From positions 2,689,501-2,753,500 of the forward strand of contig NZ_CP115446.1 of NCBI RefSeq assembly GCF_027912455.1: a stretch of DNA of 64,000 nt, given 5' to 3'. Source of the DNA: Aurantiacibacter sp. MUD61 (GTDB lineage Bacteria > Pseudomonadota > Alphaproteobacteria > Sphingomonadales > Sphingomonadaceae). Of this stretch, positions 35,944-45,105 are shown piece after piece. Each line of letters opens with the position of its first letter. The first letter of the stretch is position 1. The notes beneath the pieces were generated by a model, which did no database searches, was not told the DNA's origin, and saw only the letters and a program-made list of their open reading frames with translations. A program made the position numbers and the translations under genes.

Positions 35944-36855
35944 TCAGCCGGGCGCGGGTTCCGTGCAAAACTCAGTTGGGATCGCGATGCTGAAACGGTC
36001 GCGGCTGCGTGGATCGTAGAAACGCGCATCTCCAAGGATATATGTGCCCTCTCCCGTCAGGTCGAGCACAGGCGCACGGCTCCAGAACAGAAACGCCTCG
36101 ATCTGGCTGCTCGATGCCCGCGCAGCGTCGAGATCGCAGGCGGATAGCGGCGCATTGCCTACACGCTCGCCATCGATGAAATAATTGTCCGCTCCGCCGA
36201 TGCCGATCGTCTCACGCTGCCAGAAGAACACCGGTGGCGGTGAGCTGATGGAGGCTACGTAAGACGCATTCTGCGCCTTGTCGTATTGGCTGATGGCGAA
36301 GTTCAGGACGATGTATATCCCAGCAATGCTCAAGACATTACGCGCCAGCTCCTGCCAGTCCCCGCCGCGCTTCTCCTTACGCAGGGAGAACCATAGACCG
36401 AACCCCATGAGCACCCACAGGAACAGGTCGATGATGAACAGCGTGTCGCCATAGAACCATTGGCTGGAAAACGGCTCCAGAAAGCGGATGCCGTAGACAT
36501 TGAGCCAATCGAGCGCCGGATGCGTAAGCGCGCCGAGGAAAGCGAGACCGTAAAGCCAGCCGAAATGCACCGGCACCCTGCCCTCTGGCCGTTTTCCGCG
36601 CGATGCTTGCCAGCGATCCCAGCCCCATAGCAGGCCCGCCAGTATCAATGGCAGCAGGATGAGCGCTGGCGGCCCATGCGTGATTCCGCGCCGGAAGCCG
36701 AGGTGCTCCGTCCCTTCGAGCCAGAAAAAACACGCCGCATCCACATCGGGCAAATTCGCTCCGATGATCAGCGCGGGCATGGCGAGGCCGGTCTTTTTCT
36801 TGAGGCCCGTTTGGCCGATCAGCGCGCCAACGAGCGAATGGGTGAGATTGTCCAT
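35944..36855 (-). CDS. Membrane-bound metal-dependent hydrolase, YdjM/DUF457 type
   Basis: 303 aa from ATG 36855 (MDNLTHSLVGALIG); the upstream in-frame Met at 36891 is less likely. Conserved metal-ligand pattern: N-terminal DNLTHS, then NLPDVDA, RRGITHGP and ALTHPALDWLN, with several TM segments between. This is the family of small inner-membrane proteins annotated as putative metal-dependent hydrolases; their biochemical role is not established. The C-terminal ~100 residues are soluble and less conserved. Confidence 0.87.
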   Translation of the reverse strand: MDNLTHSLVGALIGQTGLKKKTGLAMPALIIGANLPDVDAACFFWLEGTEHLGFRRGITHGPPALILLPLILAGLLWGWDRWQASRGKRPEGRVPVHFGWLYGLAFLGALTHPALDWLNVYGIRFLEPFSSQWFYGDTLFIIDLFLWVLMGFGLWFSLRKEKRGGDWQELARNVLSIAGIYIVLNFAISQYDKAQNASYVASISSPPPVFFWQRETIGIGGADNYFIDGERVGNAPLSACDLDAARASSSQIEAFLFWSRAPVLDLTGEGTYILGDARFYDPRSRDRFSIAIPTEFCTEPAPG

Positions 36856-37004
36856 ACCCCAGCCTTGCAGGATTGAGCCACGCAGGCACAAGCCAAAAAG
36901 CGTTGTAAATCCTTAGCACAGGCCAATTGATTTCCCCCGGCGTGCAGCATAGAGCCGCGCGAACGGCGGAGGACCGCCTGCAGCTTTGAAGCCATTCGGA
37001 CACC

Positions 37005-37550
37005 ATGCAAGCGAGCCCAATTCCTGCCCCAAGCCTGAGCCACAAGATCAAGCGCATGATCTGGTCGGCCTGTTGGCTGCTGCTCTATCGGCCGAGCCCG
37101 GTGATGCTGCACAGCTGGCGGCGGTTTCTGCTGCGCTGTTTCGGTGCAGACATTCGCGCAGGCGCCCATCCCTATCCCAGCGCACGCATATGGGCGCCAT
37201 GGAACCTGACCATGCTGGAAGAGGCCTGCCTTGGTCCGCACAGCGATTGCTACAATGCGGCCCATGTGACCATCGGCAAGAAAGCCATCGTCAGCCAGAA
37301 AAGCTATCTCTGTACGCCCAGCCATGAGGCCAATGATGCGTTCCAGCTGGTCGCCGCACCGATTGTGCTCGAAGATCGCGCCTGGGTCGCAGCCTGCGCC
37401 CTGATTACCCCGGGTGTGACGATCGGCCGCGGGGCGGTCGTCGGCGCTGGGTCTGTCGTCACCAAAGATGTCGCGGCAGGAGTGATTGTCGCCGGAAACC
37501 CGGCTCGCCAGGTGGGCACCAGCGACCTTGGAAAAAGCAATGCCGGATGA
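37005..37550 (+). CDS. Putative colanic-acid-type acetyltransferase (WcaF-like)
   Basis: 181 aa hexapeptide-repeat acetyltransferase. The N-terminal segment LSHKIKRMIWSACWLLLYRP and the beta-helix with IWAPWNLTMLEEACLGP, CYNAAHVTIGKKAIVSQ, WVAACALITPGVTIGRGAVV follow WcaF. Candidate catalytic His in LCTPSHEAND. It overlaps the next glycosyltransferase gene by 11 bp, indicating a coupled pair that modifies a polysaccharide. Confidence 0.9.
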   Translation: MQASPIPAPSLSHKIKRMIWSACWLLLYRPSPVMLHSWRRFLLRCFGADIRAGAHPYPSARIWAPWNLTMLEEACLGPHSDCYNAAHVTIGKKAIVSQKSYLCTPSHEANDAFQLVAAPIVLEDRAWVAACALITPGVTIGRGAVVGAGSVVTKDVAAGVIVAGNPARQVGTSDLGKSNAG

Positions 37551-38787
37551 CACGCGCGGGACGATCATTTTTGTCAATCGCTATTTCTGGCCGGACCGCA
37601 GCGCCACTTCGCAGATTCTGAGCGATGTCGCCTTCCACCTCGCCGAAGCCGGCTACAAGGTGGAAGTTATCGCCAGCAGGCTATCGTACGAAAGCGACGA
37701 AGGCCCTTACTCGGCGAGCGAAACCCATCGCGGCGTACACATCCACCGCGTTGCGACGCCAAGCTTCGGGCGCGGCAATATCGTCGGTCGACTGATCGAC
37801 TATCTCGGCTTTTATGTCAGTGCCTTTGCGAAAACGCTTGGCGTTGCCAGTTCAGGCGATGTGGTGGTCGCAAAGACCGACCCTCCCGTCCTGTCCTGGC
37901 CCATTGGCATTGCGGCACGCCTGAAAGGTGCGCGCCGGGCCAATTGGTTGCAGGACCTCTATCCCGAAGTGGCGGAGGCATTCGGCGTCATCGGCACGAA
38001 CAGTATCCCCGCTCGCCTCACCCGAACCTTGCGCGATCGCTCGCTGCGCAAGGCGGATATGAATATCGCGATCGGCGAGAAAATGGCCGAACTGCTGCGT
38101 AGCCGAAACGTCGAGGCCGATCGTGTCATCGTCATCCCCAATATGACCGATGATGAAAGCATCCGTCCGATCGCTGCAGCGGATAATCCGCTGCGCAAGG
38201 AATGGGGGTTTGCCGCATCCGATTTGGTCGTCGGCTATTCAGGCAATCTTGGCCGCGCGCATGAAGTCGAAACCTTGCTTTCCGCAGCGCAGCTCCTGCA
38301 TCGGGAAGGTCGCCGAGACATCCGCTTCCTGGTGATCGGCGGCGGTTTCTTGCGCGAGCATCTCGAACGCGAAGTTGAAGCCCGCGCGCTATCGAACTTC
38401 ACTTTCAAATCCTACCAGCCGCGCGAGCAGCTGGGGTATTCGCTCACCGTTCCAGACGTGCACTGGGTTTCGCTCCTGCCTGCGCTTGAGGGGCTGATCG
38501 TGCCGAGCAAGTTTTACGGTGCTGCAGCGAGCGGTCGCCCGGTTGTGTTTATCGGCAGCACGGAAGGTGAGCTGGGGTCCATCGTTCCCGAGAGCAATTC
38601 GGGTGCCGTCGTCGCGGTGAACGATGCTGAGACGCTAGCAGGCTTGCTCACGAAATATGCTGACGATCCGCAGCACCGTGCCAAGCAGGGCGAGAACGCA
38701 CGAACGCTTGTCGAACAGGGCTTCAACCGCCGTGCTGTGTTGTTGCAGTGGGAAGCGCTGGCGGACAAATTGATGCCGCGCGGCTGA
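37540..38787 (+). CDS. Glycosyltransferase family 4 (WcaI/WbuB-like)
   Basis: 415 aa from ATG 37540 (MPDDTRGTIIFVNRYFWPDRS). Motifs: FWPDRSATSQILSDVAFHLA, NWLQDLYPEVAEAFG, VVGYSGNLGRAHEVETLL and PALEGLIVPSKFYGAAASGR, the last forming the donor site. The sequence resembles WcaI/WbuB-type transferases that add an amino sugar or fucose. It converges with the initiating transferase gene, 2 bp away. Confidence 0.92.
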   Translation: MPDDTRGTIIFVNRYFWPDRSATSQILSDVAFHLAEAGYKVEVIASRLSYESDEGPYSASETHRGVHIHRVATPSFGRGNIVGRLIDYLGFYVSAFAKTLGVASSGDVVVAKTDPPVLSWPIGIAARLKGARRANWLQDLYPEVAEAFGVIGTNSIPARLTRTLRDRSLRKADMNIAIGEKMAELLRSRNVEADRVIVIPNMTDDESIRPIAAADNPLRKEWGFAASDLVVGYSGNLGRAHEVETLLSAAQLLHREGRRDIRFLVIGGGFLREHLEREVEARALSNFTFKSYQPREQLGYSLTVPDVHWVSLLPALEGLIVPSKFYGAAASGRPVVFIGSTEGELGSIVPESNSGAVVAVNDAETLAGLLTKYADDPQHRAKQGENARTLVEQGFNRRAVLLQWEALADKLMPRG

Positions 38788-38789
38788 TC

Positions 38790-40079
38790 CTATTTCGCAC
38801 CGTGGCCGGTGAAAACGACCAGAGCGGTGCGTACGAGGATCAGGAAATCCAGCCAGTATGAAAAGTTCTTGATGTAGTAAAAGTCGTATTGCAGCTTGTT
38901 ATCGATATCGTGGAGGCCGGTGACATGGCCCTGGTTCACCTGCGCCCAACCCGTGATGCCGGGCCGCACGATGTGGCGATAATCGTAGAACGGGATTTCC
39001 TCACGATACCAGCGTGACAGTTCGATTGCTTCCGGACGCGGGCCGATCCAGCTCATGTGCCCAAGCATGATGTTGTACATCTGCGGCAGCTCGTCGATGC
39101 GCGTCTTGCGCAGGAACCGGCCTAGCTTGGTAATGCGCGGATCGTTGTCGCCGGTCATTGCCTTGGCCCGGCGTGCCGTCTCGTCCTCTTCCAGTTTCTC
39201 GGTCCGCATCGTGCGGAATTTCAACACGCGAAACGGAACTCCGCGATAGCCAACGCGGCTCTGGCGGAAAAATACGGGCCCCGGTGAATCGAGCTTGATC
39301 AGCAGAGCCACGCCCAGCAGCGGCAGAAAAGCCAGCGGCAAGAACACAAGACAAAGGAAAATGTCGGCGAGCCGCTTCACCCGCATGAAGCTCATATTGG
39401 GCAGCAGCGAACCAAAGCTGTTCTCGGACAGATGCTCGACCTGCACCTTGCCGGTCGCTGCCTCGATCACCTGCTTGAAGTGGAAAACGGGAATGCCTTC
39501 CAAGGCGGCATTCGCCAGAAGTCGCTCCCAGTCATCTCCGTGGTCGGCATGAAGATCGGCGACCAGTATCGCACCGCGGTGATTGGGCAGGATGGGCGAC
39601 GGCATGTTGCGCACATGCAGCCCGACATTCGCCAAGCGTTTCACCCGTCCGCCCGGCACGGTGTAAAAGACGTTCTGATCATAGCGCGTCGCGATGACCA
39701 TGATGCCGAGGTAAATCGTCAGCGACACGAAGAAATTCACGCCCAGGAAGGGGATGGAATAGTCGAGCCGGGTGACAAGGATGACGAGAGCGGCAAGGCC
39801 ATAGCTGGCAACGAATGTCGGGATCACCGCGCCGAATTGCTTCACGCCGGGATAGATGTTCAGACGGCGCGCGAAGAAAATGCCGCAAACTGTCGCCGCG
39901 ATCGACGCGATCACGCTATGCTGCACGCTTCCCATGCGCGAAAACAGGAATTCCGGCCCGAAATAGAGCAGAGAGGGCAGCAGGCAACCGAACCCCACCG
40001 CTGCAAGGACCTGCAGCGAAAAAGAGCGGTAAATACTGCGCCCATCCTGAATCAGCTCATTTGGCGCTGCCATCAGCAT
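38790..40079 (-). CDS. Undecaprenyl-phosphate sugar phosphotransferase (WcaJ/GumD-like)
   Basis: 429 aa initiating enzyme that moves a sugar-1-phosphate, usually glucose, onto undecaprenyl phosphate. Four to five N-terminal TM helices, a CoA-binding-like cytoplasmic region (about 145-215), one membrane helix (KRLADIFLCLVFLPLAFLPL), then the catalytic domain with FRQSRVGYRGVPFRVLKFRT, KTRIDELPQMYNIMLGHMS and RPGITGWAQVNQGH. This is the only initiating transferase in the window, so it likely primes the polymer made by the other loci. Confidence 0.94.
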   Translation of the reverse strand: MLMAAPNELIQDGRSIYRSFSLQVLAAVGFGCLLPSLLYFGPEFLFSRMGSVQHSVIASIAATVCGIFFARRLNIYPGVKQFGAVIPTFVASYGLAALVILVTRLDYSIPFLGVNFFVSLTIYLGIMVIATRYDQNVFYTVPGGRVKRLANVGLHVRNMPSPILPNHRGAILVADLHADHGDDWERLLANAALEGIPVFHFKQVIEAATGKVQVEHLSENSFGSLLPNMSFMRVKRLADIFLCLVFLPLAFLPLLGVALLIKLDSPGPVFFRQSRVGYRGVPFRVLKFRTMRTEKLEEDETARRAKAMTGDNDPRITKLGRFLRKTRIDELPQMYNIMLGHMSWIGPRPEAIELSRWYREEIPFYDYRHIVRPGITGWAQVNQGHVTGLHDIDNKLQYDFYYIKNFSYWLDFLILVRTALVVFTGHGAK

Positions 40080-40206
40080 GAAACGCTGCCCTTCCCGGTC
40101 ATTAGCAAATTGTGCGAGTGAGAAGTCGGCGGTTTACGCGCCAATTACGAAGGGAGCAAGACTCCTCCCTTCGCATTTGCGGCATTTTGTTCAAAAGACG
40201 TGTCTT

Positions 40207-41310
40207 TTATACCAATTGCTTGAGGTGATCGGTGTTGTACCCTTCGAGCCGATCCCATTCGCCCTTGCGAATATGCTGCGCCCAATGCGGATTGGAAATC
40301 AGCGCGCGGCCTACAGCAACCATATCGAATTCGCCGCGATCCAGCCGTTCCTCAAGATCGCGAAGATCGGTGGATTGCGTTTCCTGACCGGTAAACGCGC
40401 CGAAGAAATCGGCATCGAGGCCTACCGAACCCACAGTGATGGTCGGCACGCCGCCAAGCTTCTTTACCCAACCGGCAAAATTGAGACCGCTCTCGCCGTC
40501 CAGTTCCGGAAATTCCGGCTCCCAGAAACGGCGCTGTGAGCAGTGAAGGACGTCCGCCCCCGCATCGACGAGCGGCGTCACCCAAGCCTCCAGCGCATCG
40601 GGCGTCGTCGCAAGTCGCCGTGTGTAGTCCTGCTGGTTCCACTGGCTGATCCGGATGATGAGCGGGATATCGCCGACAGCCTCACGCGTCTGGCGGATGA
40701 TTTCGGCGGCAAAGCGGGTGCGCTCTGCCAGCGTGTCGCCGCCCCAATTGTCTTCGCGGACATTCGTCACGCCCCAGAAGAACTGGTCGATCAAATAACC
40801 ATGGGCGCCGTGAAATTCGATGCTGTCGAAGCCCAGTTCCACTGCATCCTTCGAAGCACGGACGAAAGCGGCGACTGCATCGGCGACGTCTTCCTCGCTC
40901 ATCGCACGGCCATAGGGCTTGTCTTCCTTGTAGAGCCCTGAGGGGCCCTCTGCCGTGCCCGGACGCGGCCGATCGGGGAATTGCTCTTTCACAAGGCCGG
41001 TGTGCCAAAGCTGCGGAGCGATCGCGCCGCCCTCGCCATGCACAGCTTCCACGACATTGCGCCAGCCGGACAGTGCATCGTCGCCGTGAAAGCGCGGGAT
41101 ATTGGGTTCGTTGCGCGATTCCGGGCGGTCAACGCCGGTGCCTTCCGTAATGATCAGGCCGACCTCGCCTTCTGCACGCTTGCGATAATACTCGGCGACA
41201 TCCGCGCCCGGCACGCCATCGGCGGAGAAATTGCGCGTCATCGGCGCCATCGCAATGCGGTTCTTCAAAGTGAGGTTGCGAATGGTGATCGGCTGGAAAA
41301 GTGCTGACAT
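40207..41310 (-). CDS. NADH:flavin oxidoreductase, old yellow enzyme family
   Basis: 367 aa FMN-dependent TIM-barrel. N-terminal LFQPITIRNLTLKNRIAMAP; EFHGAHGYLIDQFFW contains the family's conserved NGYL-like element; the C-terminal FDMVAVGRALISNPHWAQHI is the phosphate-binding region for FMN. These enzymes reduce alkenes conjugated to carbonyls or nitro groups. Physiological substrate unknown. The gene stands alone about 100 bp from korB. Confidence 0.93.
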   Translation of the reverse strand: MSALFQPITIRNLTLKNRIAMAPMTRNFSADGVPGADVAEYYRKRAEGEVGLIITEGTGVDRPESRNEPNIPRFHGDDALSGWRNVVEAVHGEGGAIAPQLWHTGLVKEQFPDRPRPGTAEGPSGLYKEDKPYGRAMSEEDVADAVAAFVRASKDAVELGFDSIEFHGAHGYLIDQFFWGVTNVREDNWGGDTLAERTRFAAEIIRQTREAVGDIPLIIRISQWNQQDYTRRLATTPDALEAWVTPLVDAGADVLHCSQRRFWEPEFPELDGESGLNFAGWVKKLGGVPTITVGSVGLDADFFGAFTGQETQSTDLRDLEERLDRGEFDMVAVGRALISNPHWAQHIRKGEWDRLEGYNTDHLKQLV

Positions 41311-41415
41311 GGATGGCTATCCTTTGTGATTATCTGATGCAGGCACAATTGATGACCCCAGTTGCAAATTGCAACCCGGATTGACCGGCATCAAGATTTT
41401 CTATGCGCGAGGCGC

Positions 41416-42432
41416 TCAGCCATCGACCGTCCAGGTCTGGCCCTTGGCGAGCAAGGCCGCGAGGTTCGGCTCTTTGCCTTCCGACAAACGCCGGTTTTCC
41501 TCGACCACCTGCTCTTCAAATGCCGGGCGTGGATCGTCATAAAGTACGCCCAGCGCTTTCGGGAACGGGCCGAACGGCAGTTCTACCAGCATGTGGGCGA
41601 TGGCGCGATTGGTGACATCGTGGCGGATCACCTTGGCAGCTTCCCAATCACCATCGACGACATCGACAACTTCCAGCCGCAGCGTATCGTGATTGAGGCT
41701 CAGGCCCTTCTCGCCCTTGGCGAACAGCATGGGCTCGCCATTCTCCAGCCAGAGCTGATTGTCTTCTGCGCCTTTGGGTGCAGCGAATTCGTTGAACACA
41801 TCCTTGTTGTAGACGATGCAGTTCTGGAAAATCTCGATAAAGGCCGCGCCCTTGTGTGCATGGGCTGCCATCAACACTTCGGGAAGCTTTTTGGAAACAT
41901 CGAAACCGCGCGCAACAAATCGCGCACCGGCGCCGAGCGCAAAAGCGCAAGGCTCTGCAGGCTGGTCGATCGAACCACCGGGAGTCGAAGGACTCGTCGT
42001 GCCGGGGCGGCTGGTGGGCGAGTATTGCCCCTTGGTAAGGCCGTAAATCTCGTTGTTGAACAGCATGATCTGCATGTTCACGTTGCGGCGGAGCACATGC
42101 ATCATGTGGTTGCCGCCGATGGAAAGCCCGTCACCATCACCGGTGATCAGCCACACGTCGAGATCGGGATTGGCCAGTTTCACACCCGTCGCCACCGCCG
42201 GCGCGCGGCCGTGGATCGTGTGGAAGCCGTAGCTCTCGATATAATAGGGGAAACGGCTGGAGCAGCCGATGCCGCTGATGAAACAGGTGTTGGACGGATC
42301 CGCGCCAAGCTGCGGCAGCGTGCGCTGCACAGCCTTCAGGATCGCATAATCCCCGCAACCCGGGCACCAGCGCACTTCCTGGTCGGTTTCCCAGTCCTTG
42401 AGCGTCGTTTCGATTTTTGCAGGAGCGTTCAT
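41416..42432 (-). CDS. korB: 2-oxoacid:ferredoxin oxidoreductase, beta subunit
   Basis: 338 aa. Start at ATG 42432, which overlaps the stop of a 33-aa ORF (ATGA); the open frame to 42681 is a shadow of korA. Fe-S/TPP subunit: Cys23 and Cys26 in RWCPGCGDYAI, the TPP motif GDGDGLSIGGNH, and NNEIYGLTKGQYSPTS. It works with KorA to decarboxylate 2-oxoglutarate (or another 2-oxoacid) to the acyl-CoA while reducing ferredoxin, an alternative to the NAD-linked dehydrogenase. Confidence 0.94.
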   Translation of the reverse strand: MNAPAKIETTLKDWETDQEVRWCPGCGDYAILKAVQRTLPQLGADPSNTCFISGIGCSSRFPYYIESYGFHTIHGRAPAVATGVKLANPDLDVWLITGDGDGLSIGGNHMMHVLRRNVNMQIMLFNNEIYGLTKGQYSPTSRPGTTSPSTPGGSIDQPAEPCAFALGAGARFVARGFDVSKKLPEVLMAAHAHKGAAFIEIFQNCIVYNKDVFNEFAAPKGAEDNQLWLENGEPMLFAKGEKGLSLNHDTLRLEVVDVVDGDWEAAKVIRHDVTNRAIAHMLVELPFGPFPKALGVLYDDPRPAFEEQVVEENRRLSEGKEPNLAALLAKGQTWTVDG

Positions 42433-42530
42433 AGCAGGGCTCCGATCAGATACATGGGCAAGGCGAAAGCTGCTCCCATGGCGAGCACTAGCAGCCAAAA
42501 TTTTCCTTCGGATGAAAGCTCGATCTTCAT
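42429..42530 (-). CDS. 33-aa single-TM microprotein between korA and korB
   Basis: Too short for usual gene finders. It reads MKIELSSEGK then a hydrophobic helix (FWLLVLAMGAAFALPMYLIG) and ALL-stop. The start overlaps the korA stop (ATGA at 42527-42530) and the stop overlaps the korB start (ATGA at 42429-42432), so it bridges the two subunits with no spare bases. This arrangement strongly suggests real translation. It could anchor the oxidoreductase to the membrane or assist assembly; no family recognised. Confidence 0.72.
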   Translation of the reverse strand: MKIELSSEGKFWLLVLAMGAAFALPMYLIGALL

Positions 42531-44470
42531 GCTTCGTCTCCAACGGGGCTGGGAAGCTGCTCGTCATTGACTTCAACCTGCCCGCCGCATTTCTCGTCGA
42601 TACAGCGCGTGATCGCGCTTTCCAGTTCGGCAATCGCGAAAGGCTGGCCGCTCGTCTTGCTGAGCGATTCCGCATCGACAAGGAACTGGTCGCGGAGGAT
42701 TGTCTTGAACTGGCCGGTGTTCATTTCGGGCACCAAGACATGGTCGTAGCTGTGCAGCAGTTCGCCCAGATTGGCGGGCAGCGGCCAGATATTGCGGACG
42801 TGGATGTGGCTCACATCGACGCCCTTCGCGATCGCGCGCCGCACCGCCTGATGGATCGGGCCATAGGTCGAGCCCCAGCCGACGACCGCAAGCTTGCCAC
42901 CCTTTGCGCCCAGCTCGATCTCCTGATCGGCGACGGCGATATTGGCGATCTTGTTCATGCGCGCATCGGTCATGGCCTGGTGGTTGTCGGGCGCGTAATC
43001 GATGTGGCCGGTGTCGACCGCCTTCTCGATCCCGCCGATGCGGTGCATCAGGCCCGGCGTGCCCGGCTTGATCCACGGTCGCGCCCCCTTGCTGTCCCGC
43101 TTGTAGGGAAGCAGCGTGTCGTCCGGGCCGTTCTTCTCGGTGAGGAATTCGGCTGGTGTGCGCTCATAGCTTTCGGGATCGGGCACCAGCCATGGCTCGC
43201 TGGCATTGGCGATGTAGCCATCGGTCAGCAGCATCACAGGCGTCATGTATTCGACCGCGATCTTGCACGCCTCTATCGCGCATTCGAACGCGTCCGAAGG
43301 CGAGCGCGCAGCAATCACCGGCATCGGTGCATCGCCGTTGCGGCCATAGACGGCCTGGTAGAGATCGCTCTGCTCGGTCTTGGTGGGAAGGCCCGTCGAA
43401 GGGCCACCGCGCTGCGAATTGACGATCACCAGCGGCAGCTCGGTCATGATGCCGAGGCCCATCGCTTCGCCTTTCAGCGCAATACCGGGTCCGGAAGAGG
43501 AGGTGACGCCGAGCGAACCTGCATAGCTCGCACCGATGGCGGCGCAGATCGCGGCAATCTCGTCTTCCGCCTGGAAGGTGGTGACGTTGAATTCCTTGAG
43601 CTTGGCAAGGTGATGAAGGATCGCCGATGCAGGCGTGATCGGATAGCCGCCGAAGAACATCGGCAGGCGCAGCAGCCGCGCGCCGGCAACAAGGCCAAGC
43701 GAAACCGCTTCCGCACCAGTGACGGTCCGGTAAAGGCCGGGCGCGGTCGGGACGGGGTCGAGATGGACCTGACGCAGCGGCCCTGCCAGCTCAGCCGTCT
43801 CGCCATAGGCATGGCCCGCATCGAGCGCGGCGATATTGGCATCGGCGATGTCGGGCTTGTTCTTGAACTTGTTCCGGAGCCATTCCTGCAGCGGCTCGCG
43901 CGGACGATCGAACATCCACAGCGCAAGGCCCAGCGTCCACATGTTCTTGCAGCGCAGCGCGTCCTTGTTGCCGAGGCCGAAAGGCTTCACCGCCTCCACT
44001 GTCATCGCCGAGATCTCGAGCTTCAGCGTATCGAACTTGGCGAGCGTGTCATCCTCGAGCGGATTCACATCGTATTTCGCCTTGTCGAGATTGCGTTTGG
44101 TGAATTCGCCCGTGTCGATGATCACCAGCCCGCCGGGCTTCAGCGAAGGCAGGTTTACCTTCAGCGCCGCCGGGTTCATCGCGACCAGCACGTCCGGTGC
44201 ATCGCCCGCGGTGTTGACTTCGCGCGCGCCGAAATTGATCTGGAAAGCCGAAACGCCGAACAGCGTGCCCTGCGGCGCGCGGATTTCGGCGGGGAAATCG
44301 GGGAATGTCGCAAGATCATTGCCAGCCAGCGCGGTGGAGAGCGTGAATTGTCCGCCGGTCAGCTGCATCCCGTCTCCACTGTCTCCAGCGAAGCGCACGA
44401 CGACGGCATCCTGTTGGGAAAGATCGGATCCTGATTGTTGACCTAGGGCTTCGGTCGCTTGGCTTGCCAT
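42527..44470 (-). CDS. korA: 2-oxoacid:ferredoxin oxidoreductase, alpha (gamma-alpha fused) subunit
   Basis: 647 aa from ATG 44470 with AGGAAG seven bases upstream; ATG 44476 and a longer frame to 44524 are alternatives. The N-terminal gamma-type domain begins VVVRFAGDSGDGMQLTGGQF and the C-terminal TPP-dependent alpha domain has GGYPITPASAILHHLAKL and TSSSGPGIALKGEAMGLG. KorA-KorB type enzymes reduce ferredoxin during 2-oxoacid oxidation. Coupled to a microprotein gene and korB through ATGA overlaps. Confidence 0.94.
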   Translation of the reverse strand: MASQATEALGQQSGSDLSQQDAVVVRFAGDSGDGMQLTGGQFTLSTALAGNDLATFPDFPAEIRAPQGTLFGVSAFQINFGAREVNTAGDAPDVLVAMNPAALKVNLPSLKPGGLVIIDTGEFTKRNLDKAKYDVNPLEDDTLAKFDTLKLEISAMTVEAVKPFGLGNKDALRCKNMWTLGLALWMFDRPREPLQEWLRNKFKNKPDIADANIAALDAGHAYGETAELAGPLRQVHLDPVPTAPGLYRTVTGAEAVSLGLVAGARLLRLPMFFGGYPITPASAILHHLAKLKEFNVTTFQAEDEIAAICAAIGASYAGSLGVTSSSGPGIALKGEAMGLGIMTELPLVIVNSQRGGPSTGLPTKTEQSDLYQAVYGRNGDAPMPVIAARSPSDAFECAIEACKIAVEYMTPVMLLTDGYIANASEPWLVPDPESYERTPAEFLTEKNGPDDTLLPYKRDSKGARPWIKPGTPGLMHRIGGIEKAVDTGHIDYAPDNHQAMTDARMNKIANIAVADQEIELGAKGGKLAVVGWGSTYGPIHQAVRRAIAKGVDVSHIHVRNIWPLPANLGELLHSYDHVLVPEMNTGQFKTILRDQFLVDAESLSKTSGQPFAIAELESAITRCIDEKCGGQVEVNDEQLPSPVGDEA

Positions 44471-44618
44471 ATTCATTCTTCCTGCCGCGCCTTTTGCTGG
44501 CGCCTTAACTCTTGGGGCTGGCACCTAGGTTCTGCGCGCGCCGGAAACAATCAAGTTTTTCTGTCCGCTTCGCAATAGGCACCTTTTACCCGTCCCCCGC
44601 TGTCGCTACATCGCCCGC

Positions 44619-45101
44619 ATGAGCAAACCAGACCGCAGCCAATACCGCCCGTGCGTCGGCACGATGATGATCAACGGACAAGGCGAGGCTTTCGTCGGCA
44701 AGAGGATCGACAACAAGGAAGGCGACTGGTGGCAAATGCCGCAAGGCGGCGTCGATGATGGCGAAGACTTGCGCGAGGCAATGCTGCGCGAACTGGGCGA
44801 GGAAACGGGCGTCGAACCGCGCCATCTCGAAGTGGTCCACCAGATGGAAGGCGAGCTATTCTACGATCTGCCACCCGAACTGCATGGCAAGCTGTGGGGC
44901 GGAAAATACGTCGGCCAGCGGCAGGCGTGGTTCCTCGTGCGCTTCACGGGCGATGATTCAGATATCGACCTGGAGGCGCACAAGCATCCCGAATTCTGCG
45001 AGTGGAAATGGGTCGATCCGGATCTGCTACCGGAGCTGATCGTGCCGTTCAAACGCGATGTTTATCAAGCGGTTGTGGCGGATTTCAAACCGCACCTTTG
45101 A
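44619..45101 (+). CDS. rppH: RNA pyrophosphohydrolase (Nudix)
   Basis: 160 aa. Removes pyrophosphate from 5'-triphosphate RNA to start decay. N-terminal YRPCVGTMMINGQGE and WWQMPQGG precede the Nudix box at 43-65 (GGVDDGEDLREAMLRELGEE), all typical of RppH/IalA. It converges with a TPR protein gene 5 bp downstream. Confidence 0.95.
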   Translation: MSKPDRSQYRPCVGTMMINGQGEAFVGKRIDNKEGDWWQMPQGGVDDGEDLREAMLRELGEETGVEPRHLEVVHQMEGELFYDLPPELHGKLWGGKYVGQRQAWFLVRFTGDDSDIDLEAHKHPEFCEWKWVDPDLLPELIVPFKRDVYQAVVADFKPHL

Positions 45102-45105
45102 CGCG

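Noticed and set aside
42398..44434. 678-aa open frame on the plus strand
   Set aside because: Antisense to korA; Arg/His/Ala-rich composition and no domain, typical of a shadow frame.
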